A stretch of 64,000 nucleotides of DNA, from assembly GCA_022606425.2 (NCBI GenBank), contig JAHDVF020001355.1:248001-312000 (forward strand). The letters are read 5' to 3'. This document shows, one piece after another, positions 30,585-41,569 of the stretch. A program made the position numbers and the translations under genes. The stretch is from Lepidostoma basale. Lineage: Eukaryota > Arthropoda > Insecta > Trichoptera > Lepidostomatidae. Position 1 is the first letter of the stretch. Each line of letters opens with the position of its first letter. The notes under the pieces were generated by a model. That model saw only the letters and a list, made by a program, of their open reading frames with translations. It was not told where the DNA came from and did no database searches.

Positions 30585-30790
30585 AATAAAATTGTATTAT
30601 ATTTTAACAACGGAATTGTAATTATATTTGATGCAAACTAGTTTCGCTTGTATCCAAGTTTCATCAGGATAATATAAAAACTTTTATATAACGCCCTTAT
30701 AAAGCTTGGGTAAAAGCGAAACTAATTGGTTTCAAATATAAATATAATTCCGTAGTTAAAATACGAAGTGTTTGTTTTATATTCGTAAAT
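30585..30790. repeat. fold-back element FB2
   Basis: Arms AACGGAATTGTAATTATATT and AAATATAATTCCGTAGTTA flank two opposed cores. Minus strand: CTGATGA (30661-30667), A, ACTTG-gata-CAAGC, GAAAC (30641-30645), TA, GTT. The plus core (CTTATAAAGCTTGGGTAAAA, GCGAAACTAATTGG) is decayed. Confidence 0.75.
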
Positions 30791-31004
30791 TATATTTTTT
30801 AAATAACTACCAAATTGTGAAAAATATATATACGAGCCATTAGCTAAGTATTACGTTCTAGATAATTTATTACATAAATTTATATATAATAATTTATTAC
30901 AAAAATAAGAATACATTTAAATCCAAGTAAAACTAATAAACAATCGTGTTTACTATCCTCTCAAATTACGACCCAAACACTTCCAGCCGCCACAAGCGCC
31001 CAAA

Positions 31005-31170
31005 ATCGATCCTCCTTCAGAGGAACACTCCGGGCCACACAAACCATGCCCCCGCATAAACCAACAACCCACCAAATCACCTTCCAACAATGTTCCCATC
31101 AGACGTAAGAGGAAAAGCCACATGAGCTGAACCTCTGTAAGCCAGAAGATCCAAGTCCAAGTCCAAGTAT
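31005..31170 (-). mobile_element. possible LINE 3' end with hexamer tail
   Basis: Cytosine-rich stretch ending in CCAAGTCCAAGTCCAAG, which on the minus strand is a (CTTGGA)n tail. An open minus-strand frame contains WKVIWWVVGLCGGMVC and FWALVAAGSVWVV. The tail and position suggest a retroposon end, but the family is unknown. Confidence 0.35.
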
Positions 31171-31179
31171 TATTAATTA

Positions 31180-31880
31180 ATAATGGAGTTTTACAAAACT
31201 AATATATCAACCATCAACTACTGAAACTGGTTGGGAATATTAATCAAAGCAATCAAGTAATCTTTATCACAAATAGTGATATTTGTTTAAAAAAAAAAGA
31301 TTTTCTTAAAAGAAAATGAAAATACTAAAATCAGAATGCATTCACTACCACCAAAGTCCGAAGTTTTCTCATCCCCAATCTGCACTGCGATAAGGCCCAT
31401 AAAATTTATGAGAACATCTTACTTTGTGCGTTTGACAAGGAAGTTGGCTTCGGGAATATGGAGGCAACGAGGCGAGAGCACATTTCGAGGAAAAGTCTTT
31501 CGGGAAGGGAGAAATTAATCAAATTGTATTTTAATTCATTACCAACGGACCATTTAATTTTAATTAAGCACTTTTACGGGGAAATCTTGACTGGCTCCCA
31601 AAAACCGACTGCTAGTTTTAGTTAAATTACTTTTGTAATATTTTAACAATATTATTGTTTTAATTAAAGAAGATTTAATAAACAGGTGTTAATAGAAAAT
31701 TCAACGAGCAAATTAGAAAATACTTAAAAATAGTTGTAGAAAATACTCTTCTTATTTTATGTGTTTTTGTTATCTCTGGGGCTACTGCTCCTGATCCGGG
31801 TTTATTATTTACTGTTATTATTATTACTGTTATCAATTGCTTATTCTTTTTTTGCTTATTTTATTTAATTATTGTAATTA
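31180..31880. other. unassigned stretch
   Basis: No repeat family or exon supported. 31336-31515 is less AT-rich and carries an open frame of 60 codons without recognisable similarity. Confidence 0.4.
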
Positions 31881-31884
31881 TTAT

Positions 31885-32485
31885 TTTTTTTTTTTTAACC
31901 TCGGCCAATCGTCTCGACCGGACGTTGCCGTTTTGTGAAGTCACTTGCCCCTTTGAGGGGGTGCCGATTATCTAGCTGGGGGGAGGGGACACTGATCCGC
32001 AATGCCGGACCTCGTCCTCCTCCTGCTTAGTTCAATTGCATTATTTTTCTTCTCTTCAATATATATAGAATAAACTTCCTATGTTACCTTCCTTTGTCCA
32101 CACATTAAATAAAATTTCCTTATTTTCCTTATTTCCCCCATCCTGCATTTTGTCTCTCCCCTCCCTCCTGTGCCTCCTGCTATGCATTATTTCTTTTTTT
32201 TTATTATTCTTTCTCTAACATATGTTATTTATGTATCAATTGTGTATTTGCTTTTGCTGTTGTATTGCTATGTGTGTACGGCAGGACATCGAGGGAGGGT
32301 AGCGTAGCTTAAATGTGGTCTGGGTCCCCCTTGGTTTCAAATATATATTTTTTTTTTAACGTAAGTCCCGCATGGACGGGGGACGGGCCTAGGGAGTGCA
32401 CGAGTGAAGCTGACGAAAGGCGCCGCTGCGCCTATAACAGCTTCGGGTAAGCGGAGGGAGCCCTCTATGGCTCGGCCATTTAAAA
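31885..32485 (+). repeat. interspersed repeat M
   Basis: Second copy of the repeat at 8450-9060: CCCTTTGAGGGGGTGCCGAT, TAACGTAAGTCCCGCATGG, GACGGGGGACGGGCCTAGGG, CAGCTTCGGGTAAGCGGAG. It ends at TAAAAAAAAAAACAGG, an A-rich tail. Confidence 0.8.
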
Positions 32486-32649
32486 AAAAAAACAGGTGTT
32501 AATTTGTACTTGAAAAATATTTATTATACCTAGATTTTTTAACACGATTATTCGTCGTGTCACTAGCAACACGGTCATCTTATTTCTACTATATGTATTA
32601 TTCTTCTTCTTAGAAGATTTGTTAATATAATACAATTTGTTTTTAGCTA

Positions 32650-32700
32650 TTATATTGATTCTCATGACTTGTGATAGGTAACTAATCTATCACCACAGTG
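32650..32700 (-). repeat. SINE 3' fragment
   Basis: ATATTGATTCTCATGACTTG and TGATAGGTAACTAATCTATC match the minus strand of the SINE body (ATCACATGTCACGAGAATC) at 59750. Confidence 0.6.
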
Positions 32701-32965
32701 TTTTTTTTTTTCTTTTTTTACTGCTCTTGTTTTCTCGATATTCTTAAATCGTGTCATGCGCGCATGTCGATTTCTCCGACTTTTCACGTGGCTGACATTT
32801 AAAATTAGATATATTAGATCGTGCCACGTTTTCCTCGGTCTTCCTCTATTTCTATTTCCGTTTATGCCGTTAACATATACATCCTTTATTTATTCTTTTC
32901 GTGTGTCCAGCCCATCGAAATGATCATTTTCTACCCAAATTAAATCCAACTTGTGTGTTTTGTTT
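32700..32965 (-). mobile_element. LINE family W fragment (Wb)
   Basis: AAATCGTGTCATGCGCGCAT, CACGTGGCTGACATTTAAAA and GATCGTGCCACGTTTTCCTC read as minus-strand GRPRKTWHDLIYLI and RRACMTRF. The 3' tail is replaced by a T-rich stretch next to the SINE fragment. Confidence 0.72.
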
Positions 32966-33539
32966 TATCATACTTTCTAACCTATCGCATATATATCACA
33001 TATTTAAAACGCATCTTAATGCGCCCTTGGGGTGATTACATAACAAATACGGAACTTTAAAAGTTAACATATTATTATTATTATTACTTTCGTCTTTCAT
33101 TAAATTTTCATTAACATATTATAATACAAAGATCACAAACATTATAGATGCTTTAATCCAAGTTGTCCGCAACTTCACGATTACATAATACCTTCCAAGA
33201 TTTTTTGAAGGAAGATAACAAGTAACCAAGCTGAACATCAATATGAAACAAGAAAGAAAAATATACTAAGGCTCCCTCCCATTCAGAAAAAAAAACAAAT
33301 CTCAGAATTCCCTTATGTATAAAGCATTTAAAATTTATGAAGATATACCAGAGGATGTCAAAAGTATACAGAGCATAAAAAAATTTCAATAGAATTAAAT
33401 AAATATGTAAACAAAATGTAATATCATATTGATGTGTATGTGGGTTATTATATTTGAATGTTTAATTGTTTTTATTAGAACATGTGTTATGTACATGTGT
33501 ACTAATTCAAGTAAATAAATTTATAAATAATACGAATAA

Positions 33540-33850
33540 TAAATAATACAATAATTAAATAAAACGATGTTTTTAACTACTTCCAATACAATGAATATGA
33601 ATCTTCTTAAACACCTGTAATACCAATATTTAAATTCAGTCAATTTTACTTACATATTTGAAGATGGTTTTTGTATAGACTTATGTTTACTGCTCTTGAT
33701 CGGTATGTAAATAAAGGACTCTGTTTGCAATAGTGTCACCAGTCTGTTGATCCAGCTAGCCTAGCGAAACCGGTCGCTGTCGAAATGATGACAAAAGTGG
33801 AAGTAATTATAAAACATTGTTTTATTTAATTATTATTAAAAATGAACTTC
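33540..33850. repeat. fold-back element FB5
   Basis: Left flank AATAAAACGATGTTTTTAAC; plus-strand core near 33735-33780: CTGTTGA, T, CCAGC..CCTAGC, GAAAC, CG, GTC, GCTGTCG; right arm GTAATTATAAAACATTG. The family resemblance to 13590-13790 is clear. Confidence 0.65.
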
Positions 33851-33959
33851 CATCACGAGATTTCAGTAAAATTATTTGATTATCATAAGAATTATATTCC
33901 AAAATAATATTTTTTTTATTTAAAAAAATACATGAACACTACGCAACAGAGATAACAAT

Positions 33960-34815
33960 CACAACATTGATTTTGTATACCTGAGGAAACTCACACTATC
34001 ATGAAATATTATATATCGACCTACCCGATTAACCCTTAACGTAACGTGTTCAAAACAAAACGCTCGCTCCCATGTGGTCAATTCAGTTTACCGCTAACTT
34101 TATCTATAAATATCAAGCATATGACTCGATGAATCAAATTTTAATTTATGTCATCTTGTAGGGAATTTCATTAGGAATAGATCGATATCTATAACATACA
34201 TAGATTATTTGAAAAATATATCATTATTAATTTTTTTCTGGAACCATGCGATTTCTGATATACGAGTAGAATGACGAGACAGCATATGAACAACTGACAC
34301 CAAGTATGAACTTGTCTCGCCCCGCCGCGCCGTGGCGCTATAATTTTACGTATGATAAAGGCACCTAGGCAAAATGTATACTACGTTCAAGGCAACGAGT
34401 ACGTATTAATATTTGTCCCTTTTGGTAAAGTGTTAATATTTTCACGTTTCCGTCCACAATCGGTATTATTACGTATGAGAAAAGGCCAAACATATAATTT
34501 ATAATACGTTACGTCACTTTTGATAAAGTTGTAAATATTAGCAAAACAAATTCTACCTTAACACGAATGAAGGTGAGGGCAGTCTTAAAAAAAATATTTT
34601 TTTGGGATGAAGGAAGTAATTTTTTGCTTTTTTTTTATTACGAAATATTGAAAACACTTCAATGGAGGATGACAATTTTTTTTATAATATTAGGGTAAAT
34701 AGGTTTTAAGAAAATCAACTTTAAATTGGCAGTGGAAACTCAATTGTTAAGCAATGAGATTGCGGTACCCACAGGCATAACAGGCACAATCGTTATTTTA
34801 CCAACTCCAAGCTTC
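33960..34815. other. no feature seen
   Basis: AT-rich, apparently unique. 34320-34345 is a short GC-rich patch (CCCCGCCGCGCCGTGGCGC). No exon, RNA or repeat family recognised. Confidence 0.45.
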
Positions 34816-34821
34816 ACATAG

Positions 34822-35655
34822 GCTGTTTTTTTAGAGGTATGCAATACTATTAATATTAAAATAATGTTAATGTCTATGATATTGGCTTTATTTAATAGAT
34901 ACTTTTATATCATTATTGTTTAAATAGCAATTCAATTTTTAAAATAAATATAATATAAGCGCCACGACTAGCTCGAATGAAGCGCAATCATGAAATGCAA
35001 TTTTCGACAGTTGTCGGCTTTGTGGATGCGTATTATCCACTAGAGTGTACGCGGTGCGAAAGCGATCCCTGGTCTTCCAAATAACTTGCTCTGATGGACG
35101 ATTATGTCGACCGTAAAATGGACGTAGTACCGTATAAGTTTGGTGAACCGAACCATGATTTTCAAAATAAATTTGCACAATTTGCAAGCGCTGTTCTGAC
35201 GTCAGTCTATTACGTACTGATTACGAATCAACTGTCAACGGTCAAATTGACAGTTTGTAGAAACAATGTTGTCAGTTTAAAAATTAAAACTAACTAACTA
35301 ACTAACCATCACGCCGTCTCCCCGAAGGGTAGGCAGAAAGAATGGACTGCCACACTTTTCTTTCCTGACATATTTCTCTCGCTTCCTCAACATTCATACA
35401 TCGTGTCATGCACGCACGTCGATTTCTCTGACTCCTCACATGGCCGACATTCAAAGTTTGATTTATTTGATCGTGCCATGTTTTCCTCGGTCTTCCTTTA
35501 TTTCTGGTTCCATTTACATCATTGACATATAATTTTTTTACCATTCTTTCTTCATTCATTCTTTCCATATGTCCAAACCATCTTAATAATCCTTTCATTA
35601 TTTTGTTCTTAAAAATTAAAAATTAAAAATTAAACTTCTAAAAAAACACCCAATA
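34822..35655 (-). mobile_element. Tc1/mariner-superfamily derivative, split by a LINE
   Basis: The left end TTTTTTTAGAGGTATGCAAT and the right end CTAAAAAAACACCC (35641) bound a non-autonomous element. The minus strand (34939-35187) encodes an N-terminal helix-turn-helix like that of DUF4817 transposases: QIVQIYFENHGSVHQTYTVL, RPFYGRHNRPSEQVI and TLVDNTHPQSRQLSK. The catalytic DDE region is absent. A family W LINE sits at 35290-35608. Confidence 0.8.
35290..35608 (-). mobile_element. LINE family W insertion (Wb), 13-bp duplication
   Basis: TTAAAAATTAAAA at 35277-35289 and 35609-35621 brackets the insert. The tail complement CTAACTAACTAACTAACC comes first. The frame (35302-35598) reads KGLLRWFGHMERMNEERMVK, KLYVNDVNGTRNKGRPRKTW and NRRACMTRCMNVEEAREICQ, open to the tail. 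A clean example of a 5'-truncated target-primed insertion. Confidence 0.93.
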
Positions 35656-35659
35656 TAAG

Positions 35660-36200
35660 GTGTGCCACTAAAACTCCATTATGCACTGCCTATTTATTCG
35701 AATGTTACATGTAAGACTTTTTGTGGTGTTCAGCTCAAGGTCGCGGGAATCCAGTCTGAGATGTGCCGGACTAAAGCGAGTCTAGAACGTTGACAAATAA
35801 CATAGCAAACCGACAGGCCGCGACCGCCCATAATCCACCGTGCATATTTAACAAAACTTTCAATTAATCATATTCTGACAGGTTCCCTGATAAATGGTCC
35901 AGCCAGAGCGAAGTTTAAAAAACTTTGAATCGGGGAGCAATCTCCGCAGGAATACAAAGGTTCGAGGTCGCCTCATTATGCTTGATAATGGATCCCGAGT
36001 ATTAACGTTATAAATCCAGGAAATTTCATCGTACAAATATTAATCGGATAATATAAGGGTATCTTGTGTAAAACGGATTCTGTGCTCTTTTGTTGTGGGT
36101 CGTGTTTAAAAATTCTTCTTCTTCTTCTTCTTTTAATAGATCTGACGATTTGTGACACAGAAATCATGTCTTATGGCCATTTTACCATACCTTATAATTA
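35660..36200. other. unassigned unique stretch
   Basis: 35730-36010 is GC-richer (GGTCGCGGGAATCCAGTCTG, GACAGGCCGCGACCGCCC) and unlike any repeat here. It could be conserved noncoding sequence. A TTCTTCTTCTTCTTCTTC run lies at 36114-36131. Confidence 0.35.
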
Positions 36201-36221
36201 TTTATTTATCTTTTCCATTAT

Positions 36222-36430
36222 AAACCGAGGAAAACGTGGAACGATCAAATGAATCAAATATTGAATGTCGGCCATGTGAGGAGTCAGAGAAATCGATGCG
36301 CGTGCATGACACGGTGTATGAATGTTGAGGAAGCGAGAGAAATATGTCAGGAAAGAAAAGTGTGACAGTCCATTCTTTCTGCCTACCCCTTAGGGGAGAC
36401 GGCCTGATGGTTAGTTAGTTAGTTTATTCC
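36222..36430 (+). mobile_element. LINE family W fragment (Wb)
   Basis: AAACCGAGGAAAACGTGG to GGCCTGATGGTTAGTTAG. TTCCATTAT occurs on both sides (near 36213 and 36425), consistent with a short target-site duplication. Confidence 0.82.
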
Positions 36431-36570
36431 ATTATTTTTTATACCATTTCATTAAACAAATATTTTATTGTCTTCTATGTTTGCCAGACTTTGTGTTGTA
36501 GATGTTTTATATTTTTTTGGATTTTTATTATATTCTTTGTATACAATACTCACTTTTTGAACAAATTAAA

Positions 36571-36612
36571 ATTAAATATCTTTCGGACTACTCAACCCTT
36601 CCTCAGTGAAAG
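36571..36612 (-). ncRNA. hammerhead-like core (FB8, minus arm)
   Basis: Minus strand: CTGAGGA, A, GGGTTGAGTAGTCC hairpin, GAAA intact, but the following C-AT-GTTT block is deleted so that GATATTT follows directly. It is the damaged partner of 36727-36772; between them the two copies supply every conserved position. Confidence 0.4.
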
Positions 36613-36726
36613 TATATAGATATTTAACATATTAAAAAATTGTTTACAAATATGGTCAATTTTAATAACATCTGTGAAAACTGATCATATTTGTAAACAA
36701 TTTTATAACATTTTATATATCTATAT

Positions 36727-36772
36727 AATATCACTGAGGAAGGGCTGGGTTGTCCTAAACATGTTTGATATT
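36727..36772 (+). ncRNA. best hammerhead-like core (FB8, plus arm)
   Basis: AATATCA (36727-36733), CTGAGGA (36734-36740), A, hairpin GGGC-tgggtt-GTCC, TAAAC (36756-36760), AT, GTT, TGATATT (36766-36772). AATATCA and TGATATT are perfect 7-bp complements in the place of stem I, the arrangement of a type I hammerhead with a minimal stem III (C, two nt, G). Departures: TAAAC instead of GAAAC and an extra A before stem II. Confidence 0.5.
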
Positions 36773-36944
36773 TAATTTTAATTTGTTTAAAAAGTTTGCG
36801 TTGTTGTGTACAAAGTATATAAAATTAATAAATATAAAATATTTAATTATTCTTATAAAAGTATATTTTAAATAAAGCCAATGTCTATGACATTAACATT
36901 ATTTTATATGTGTTTTTTTTTCTTTATTTTGAATTTGTGTACCT

Positions 36945-37250
36945 CTAAAAAAACACCCTTATACACATTGTTACATAAAGGGTATTTTTTTAGAAGTTAA
37001 TTCAAATTTTAAAAAAAATTATTAAAATAAAGTTAATGCCTATGATATTGGCTTTATTTAATAGATAATTTTATGCGATTATTGTTTAAATATGATTTCG
37101 GGCATATGAGCCCCACGGCTAATTTGTAATTGGATAAAATGGCAAAACGTACTGACTAAAAATCAACTGTCAACTGTCAAATTGACAGTCTGTAGAAACA
37201 ATGTTGCCAGTTTAAAAACCAAACCTTTAAAAAAAACATCCTATATAAGG
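36945..37250 (-). mobile_element. Tc1/mariner derivative, transposase deleted
   Basis: TTTTTTTAGAAGTTAATTC, TTTCGGGCATATGAGCCCC, GTCAACTGTCAAATTGACAG and the end AACCTTTAAAAAAAACATCC share both flanks with 51589-52093 but skip the coding middle. An inverted end piece (CTCTAAAAAAACACCC) lies at 36942-36957. Confidence 0.75.
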
Positions 37251-37439
37251 CAGGCATTTCCATTGTGAAATACATCGTAAAAATCTCGCTAATCGATTGA
37301 AAAAACTTTGAAGAATATGTAAATAAATCCCTGATTCAAAAAGTTTATATATGTTATCTGATATAAAAAAAAAATTTGAAGATGACCTGCAATAATAATG
37401 AAAAATCCATCCTATTTAAAACATAATTCAGTTACTAAT

Positions 37440-37690
37440 TTTGTTAGACTAAATAGGAAATGAAGTAACCGGAAGCCGGATGTCGGTGTTTAAAGAGATC
37501 CTAAGCGCGCAGCGCATTTTTCTCAATTACTTTTAAAAGATTTAACCTCGTGAAACTTTCTAATTCTCGCTGACCGAGTTCAAAACTCTCTCACCCCTTT
37601 CCAGCTGACGAACTTCCTTCAATATTATCTTCCCTGCATCCCTCCGCCTCCGTTCTCTAAACGATTTTACGGCGTACGTCAGGAATATTT
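37440..37690. other. GC-richer unique island
   Basis: CCGGAAGCCGGATGTCGG, CTAAGCGCGCAGCGC, CCCTCCGCCTCCGTTCTC, ACGGCGTACGTCAGG. No repeat family; may be conserved noncoding DNA. Confidence 0.35.
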
Positions 37691-37769
37691 AGTTTTTGAA
37701 AATATGTTATAATAGTATCATAATTATAAATAAATAATGAAATACACGTTGTATAATCCATTGTTTTGG

Positions 37770-38125
37770 CGGGACTTTGATATTTCAACATTCTCTCTCT
37801 GGTTTCAATCCTGGGATTGATTTGCAGCAATCTCCTCTATTCTTCTCTTCCATTCTTCCCTGTCTTGTGCGGCTCTTTTGAAATCTGCATATGATGAGCA
37901 GCGCATGTCTACCACCAGATCCTCCGGGTACTCTCGGCGTGGACGTCCCCTAGAGTTTGTCCCCTCGGTCATACCCTCTATTATTGCATGCAAGAGGCTT
38001 TCTTGTCGTATTACATGGCCGATCCATCTTGCACGCCTTTCGGACAGCAGGTGCCTTCCTCCTTCGATTCTTTGGAGAACCTCCTCATTTTTAATGTGGT
38101 CTCTCCAGGAAATTCCTAACAATCA
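37770..38125 (-). mobile_element. LINE family E RT C-terminal fragment
   Basis: Minus-strand frame 37805-38122: MLGISWRDHIKNEEVLQRIE, ERRARWIGHVIRQESLLHAI, then GTNSRGRPRREYPEDLVVD and SYADFKRAAQDREEWKRRI. It is the RT tail of a distinct non-LTR lineage, with one copy in the window and an intact frame, so it is relatively young. FB3 begins directly behind it. Confidence 0.88.
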
Positions 38126-38164
38126 ACATTATTAACTGTTTAATCAAAATACTGTTATCAAATA

Positions 38165-38415
38165 TCACAATTGACCTAATAAATACGATTGAAAACGTTA
38201 GTTTTCTAGAATTTTTACTATATTTTATGGAAAACGACACGTTTCGCCCTTCTAAGGCATTAACAAATGTTATGTTACATTGATACGCCTTGGAAGGGCG
38301 AAACATGTCATTCCTATAAAATATAATAAAACTTCTAGAAAACTGACGTTTTCATTCGTATTAATTATTTGATGTGGAGTTTTACATCATTGTTCAAGAA
38401 ACAATAAATACAATT
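38165..38415. repeat. fold-back element FB3, full-length
   Basis: Left arm TAAATACGATTGAAAACG, GACACGTTTCGCCCTTCTAAG; right arm CCTTGGAAGGGCGAAACATG, TAATAAAACTTCTAGAAAAC, GACGTTTTCATTCGTATTA; tail GATGTGGAGTTTTACATCA. Each arm has the block GGGC, GAAAC, AT, GTC or its variant. Confidence 0.82.
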
Positions 38416-38424
38416 GATTTAATT

Positions 38425-38530
38425 TCTTATGAAATAATCGCGACAACTGTTTCGCTATAACACCTGATGATGCTAACATTGATTAGTGAAACCGTTGTCG
38501 CGACAATTTCATAATTAATTAAATCAGTTG
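38425..38530 (+). ncRNA. FB4 half element with intact boxes
   Basis: CTGATGA (38464-38470), T, hairpin GCTAA-cattga-TTAGT (38472-38487), GAAAC (38488-38492), CGTT, GTCG. Both conserved boxes are exact. The outer inverted arms are GAAATAATCGCGACAAC and GTTGTCGCGACAATTTC. Stem I pairing next to the boxes is weak (about 2 bp). Confidence 0.42.
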
Positions 38531-38779
38531 TGATATTATATAACAGCAATGCCTTAATCATTTATGCTGTTTGTAATTAATGTTGAGTTAACAAACTGAT
38601 TTGATTTGAACAGTGTTTTAATTAAACAGTGTTTTAATTAATACACGTTCTTTATTCACAATAATTTTGAGCCCAAAATATTTGCTTCCATAGCAGAAAC
38701 TTTTGTGTTCCATCCATATTCAATTAGTTCATTATATTTATTGTTTTTAAACAATATTGTAAAACTGCACATTAAATAA

Positions 38780-38960
38780 TCAGTACGAAAAAAAATTGTT
38801 TTCTAGAAATTTTATTACATTTTATGGGAACGACATGTTACGCTTTGCTTAGGCAATTATCAAATGTCAAATGATAATGCCATAGCATGGTTAAATATCT
38901 CAATTCTATAAAATATAATAAAACGTCTAGAAAACAGACGTTTTAATTATTATTAAAATC
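38780..38960. repeat. fold-back FB3, degenerate
   Basis: AATAATCAGTACGAAAAA, TTTTATGGGAACGACATGT, CAAATGTCAAATGATAATGC and AAACGTCTAGAAAACAGACG. The hairpin is intact but the GAAAC block has decayed to TTAAATAT. Confidence 0.65.
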
Positions 38961-39191
38961 TATAATATAACATATAGGTACAATAGTTTAACATAAATTA
39001 TAACTTATATAATTTTCACAAATAAAAGTTTACACTTTTAGGACCAAATTAAAAAACGCAAAGTTTGCTTTGTGCCCTTATAACACAATTTAAATTAGTT
39101 TATAAATCTATAAATTATCAAATGTCAAATAATAAATACAATATAATAAAACAGATGATTTATTCATATTAATTATGAACATTAGAGGTTA

Positions 39192-39655
39192 ATACATTGA
39201 ACTGGCAGAAAAAAGATGAGAGCAGAATAAATGCGGTAGAGATGAGGTCCTAAAGACGTACGATGTACGACAGAATCTCAAATGCTGATATTAGAAAGGA
39301 ATGTAGAGCGAAAGAAGGCATTGTGAACAAAATTATGAAAAGATCGCTGCGTTGGTTCGAATATATGGAGAGCATGGATGAAGAAAGAATGGTTAAAAAA
39401 TATACGTTAACGATGTAAATGGAGTACGAAGTCGAGGTAGACCGAGGAAAACATGGCATGACCAGATTAATCAAATTTTAAAGGTTAGTCATGTCAGAAG
39501 CCGGAAGAATCGACGTGCGTGTATGACTCGCTGTATGAATACGGAGACAGCTAGAAAAGTATGTCAGGACAGAGTAGTGTGGCGGTCTATTCTCTCTGCC
39601 TACCCCTGCGGTGAAACGGCGTGATGGTTTGTTTATGTTTTTGTTTAGAGGTTAA
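39192..39655 (+). mobile_element. LINE family W fragment (Wa)
   Basis: ACTGGCAGAAAAAAGATGAG to GGCGTGATGGTTTGTTTATG. Single-base deletions break the frame after MRS and at KKYTLT, but NGVRSRGRPRKTWHDQINQI and NRRACMTRCMNTETARKVCQ are readable. Confidence 0.86.
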
Positions 39656-40459
39656 CGTGAATTATAAAATCAAATATATTTTTATTTCCTTTCATATATT
39701 GTAAAAAAATTCGTCAAAAATATGAAAGATTATATTTTGGATAAGTAATGCCAATTTGATAACTTAGAACATCCAATTAACCACTAAGATAGAATGTATA
39801 AATAATGCTCAGATGGAAATAATCGCATTGGATCAGAGAGGAAATTTATACTTGTTCAGTTTATAGGTTCTCCAGATTGTTGGATCCAGTGTCCAATCCC
39901 AAATTTAGTGGCGTCTAGGAGTATGATTTATTACCGTATTTAATACAAAGTTGTTCGAATCAACCAATTCATGAATATTTACATATATACATTATGTAAC
40001 AGCACCTCGGGCCGAATACGGACTTCTGTTAGCCCAACTTCTTGTCAATTATGTATGTCTCTTGAATAACATTATTGCAGACGAATTCAGGAAGTAACTT
40101 TGAGACAAATCAAAGAATTAAATCACGGACAAACTAACATAGAACTCGAAACTTGGCTTGGATTTTGATTTAAGAACTAACTTTGCTTAGGCCGGGTGCT
40201 CACGGGTGGCTTTCTGTTTCAAAACAGTATCGGTAGCGTGGTCAAATTTTACAGATGTATCTGTGTACTGGTGGATTTATATTTGTTTTATGAAAATAAA
40301 CAAAGCATGAACATGAGCATGAACTAAGTCCTGGTGAATAGTATGTATTAGGTATGCATGCGAAATGATCTAATGATGAATGTGAATAAATCCAAGGTAA
40401 TGCTTTTTAAAAAAGAAGAAATCATGACAGTCTGAAACATTAGCGTGAACATTAGCATA

Positions 40460-40870
40460 ATCATTAAGATAGTTTGGACACATGGAAAGAATGAATGAAG
40501 AAAGAATGGTAAAAGAAGTAAATGTTAACGATGTAAATGGAACTAGAAATAGAGGAAGACCGAGGAAAACGTGGCAAGATCAAATAAATCAAATATTGAA
40601 TATCGACCACGTGAGGAGTCAGAGAAATCGACGCGCGTGCATGACACGATATATGAATCTTGAGGAAGGGAGAGAAATATGTCAAAAAAGAAAAGAGTGG
40701 CAGTCCATTCTTTCTGCCTGCCCCTTTGAGGAGACGGCGTGATTCTAGTTAGTTATTTAGTTAAATAAACAAACGATTTTTCCGACTCCTCACGTGGCCG
40801 ACATTAAATATTTGATTGATTTGATAGTGCCACCTTTTCCACGGTCTTCCTCTAATTCTAGTTCTAAGTA
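40460..40870. mobile_element. LINE family W, tail-to-tail pair (Wb)
   Basis: 40460-40757 (plus) has an open frame: MERMNEERMVKEVNVNDVNG, RGRPRKTWQDQINQI, NRRACMTRYMNLEEGREICQ, ending CPFEETA, tail TAGTTAGTTATTTAGTTA. Directly after it, 40778-40870 (minus) carries CGATTTTTCCGACTCCTCAC and GATTTGATAGTGCCACC without its own tail. Confidence 0.82.
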
Positions 40871-41454
40871 TCCTTATCCTAAATTACTACTATCTAACTG
40901 TAAGTAGCTTCAAAAAGAGAATGGATGAACGTATTAAATTTCAGGTCATCCCCACCAACGGCAAAAAACCAAGGTGTAAAGGGGTGGAGATTTGTAATGA
41001 TTCCATAGTTTTCAAATTCGCGTGTATAACATTACGTCACATTCGATAATTTGACATACAAATAACCGTTGACTGGCTACATTTCAATATTTCGACCACT
41101 AATGCCACTCGATTAACTTTGACTATTCACTAGATTAATTTCATGTGAAAAGTCGTCCATTGAACATGATAGGATTTTCATGAATTGTTTCGAAAGTTCG
41201 ACTATAAATCGGTTACCAGCTGAATTTTTGATATAACGTAGAATCCAATGAGCAAGAATTCTACACACCTTAAAATATTTTAGATTTTAATAGAATTCAT
41301 TTAAAATGTATAGACGGCGTGATGATAGATCTGGCTAGGTTGATCGATTTGGACTGCTGGGAGTAAATGGCACAGGATCTAGGAACTTGGATGAAAATCA
41401 TCAAGAAGGCTAAAACTCTTCATGAGTTGTATGACAATAGGAAGTGGAAAGTAA

Positions 41455-41550
41455 CTAACTAACTTACTAACCATCACGCCGTCTCCCCGAAGGGGTAGGC
41501 AGAAAGAATGGACTGCCACACTTTTCTTTCCTGACATATTTCTAAGTATT
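41455..41550 (-). mobile_element. short LINE family W 3' end (Wb)
   Basis: TAACTAACTTACTAACCATC, CCCCGAAGGGGTAGGCAG, ACTTTTCTTTCCTGACATAT. Only the last 90 bp of the element. Confidence 0.82.
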
Positions 41551-41569
41551 TCTAAGTAGAAAGTAGGTA

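Larger units (their letters stand above)
36550..36815. repeat. fold-back element FB8 with hammerhead-like cores
   Basis: Inverted arms: CACTTTTTGAACAAATTAAA, ATTAAATATC on the left against GATATTTAATTTTAATTTG, TTTAAAAAGTTTGCG on the right. Two opposed cores lie at 36571-36612 (minus) and 36727-36772 (plus), separated by a stretch with ATATGGTCAATTTT and its inverse AACTGATCATATTTG. Confidence 0.82.
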
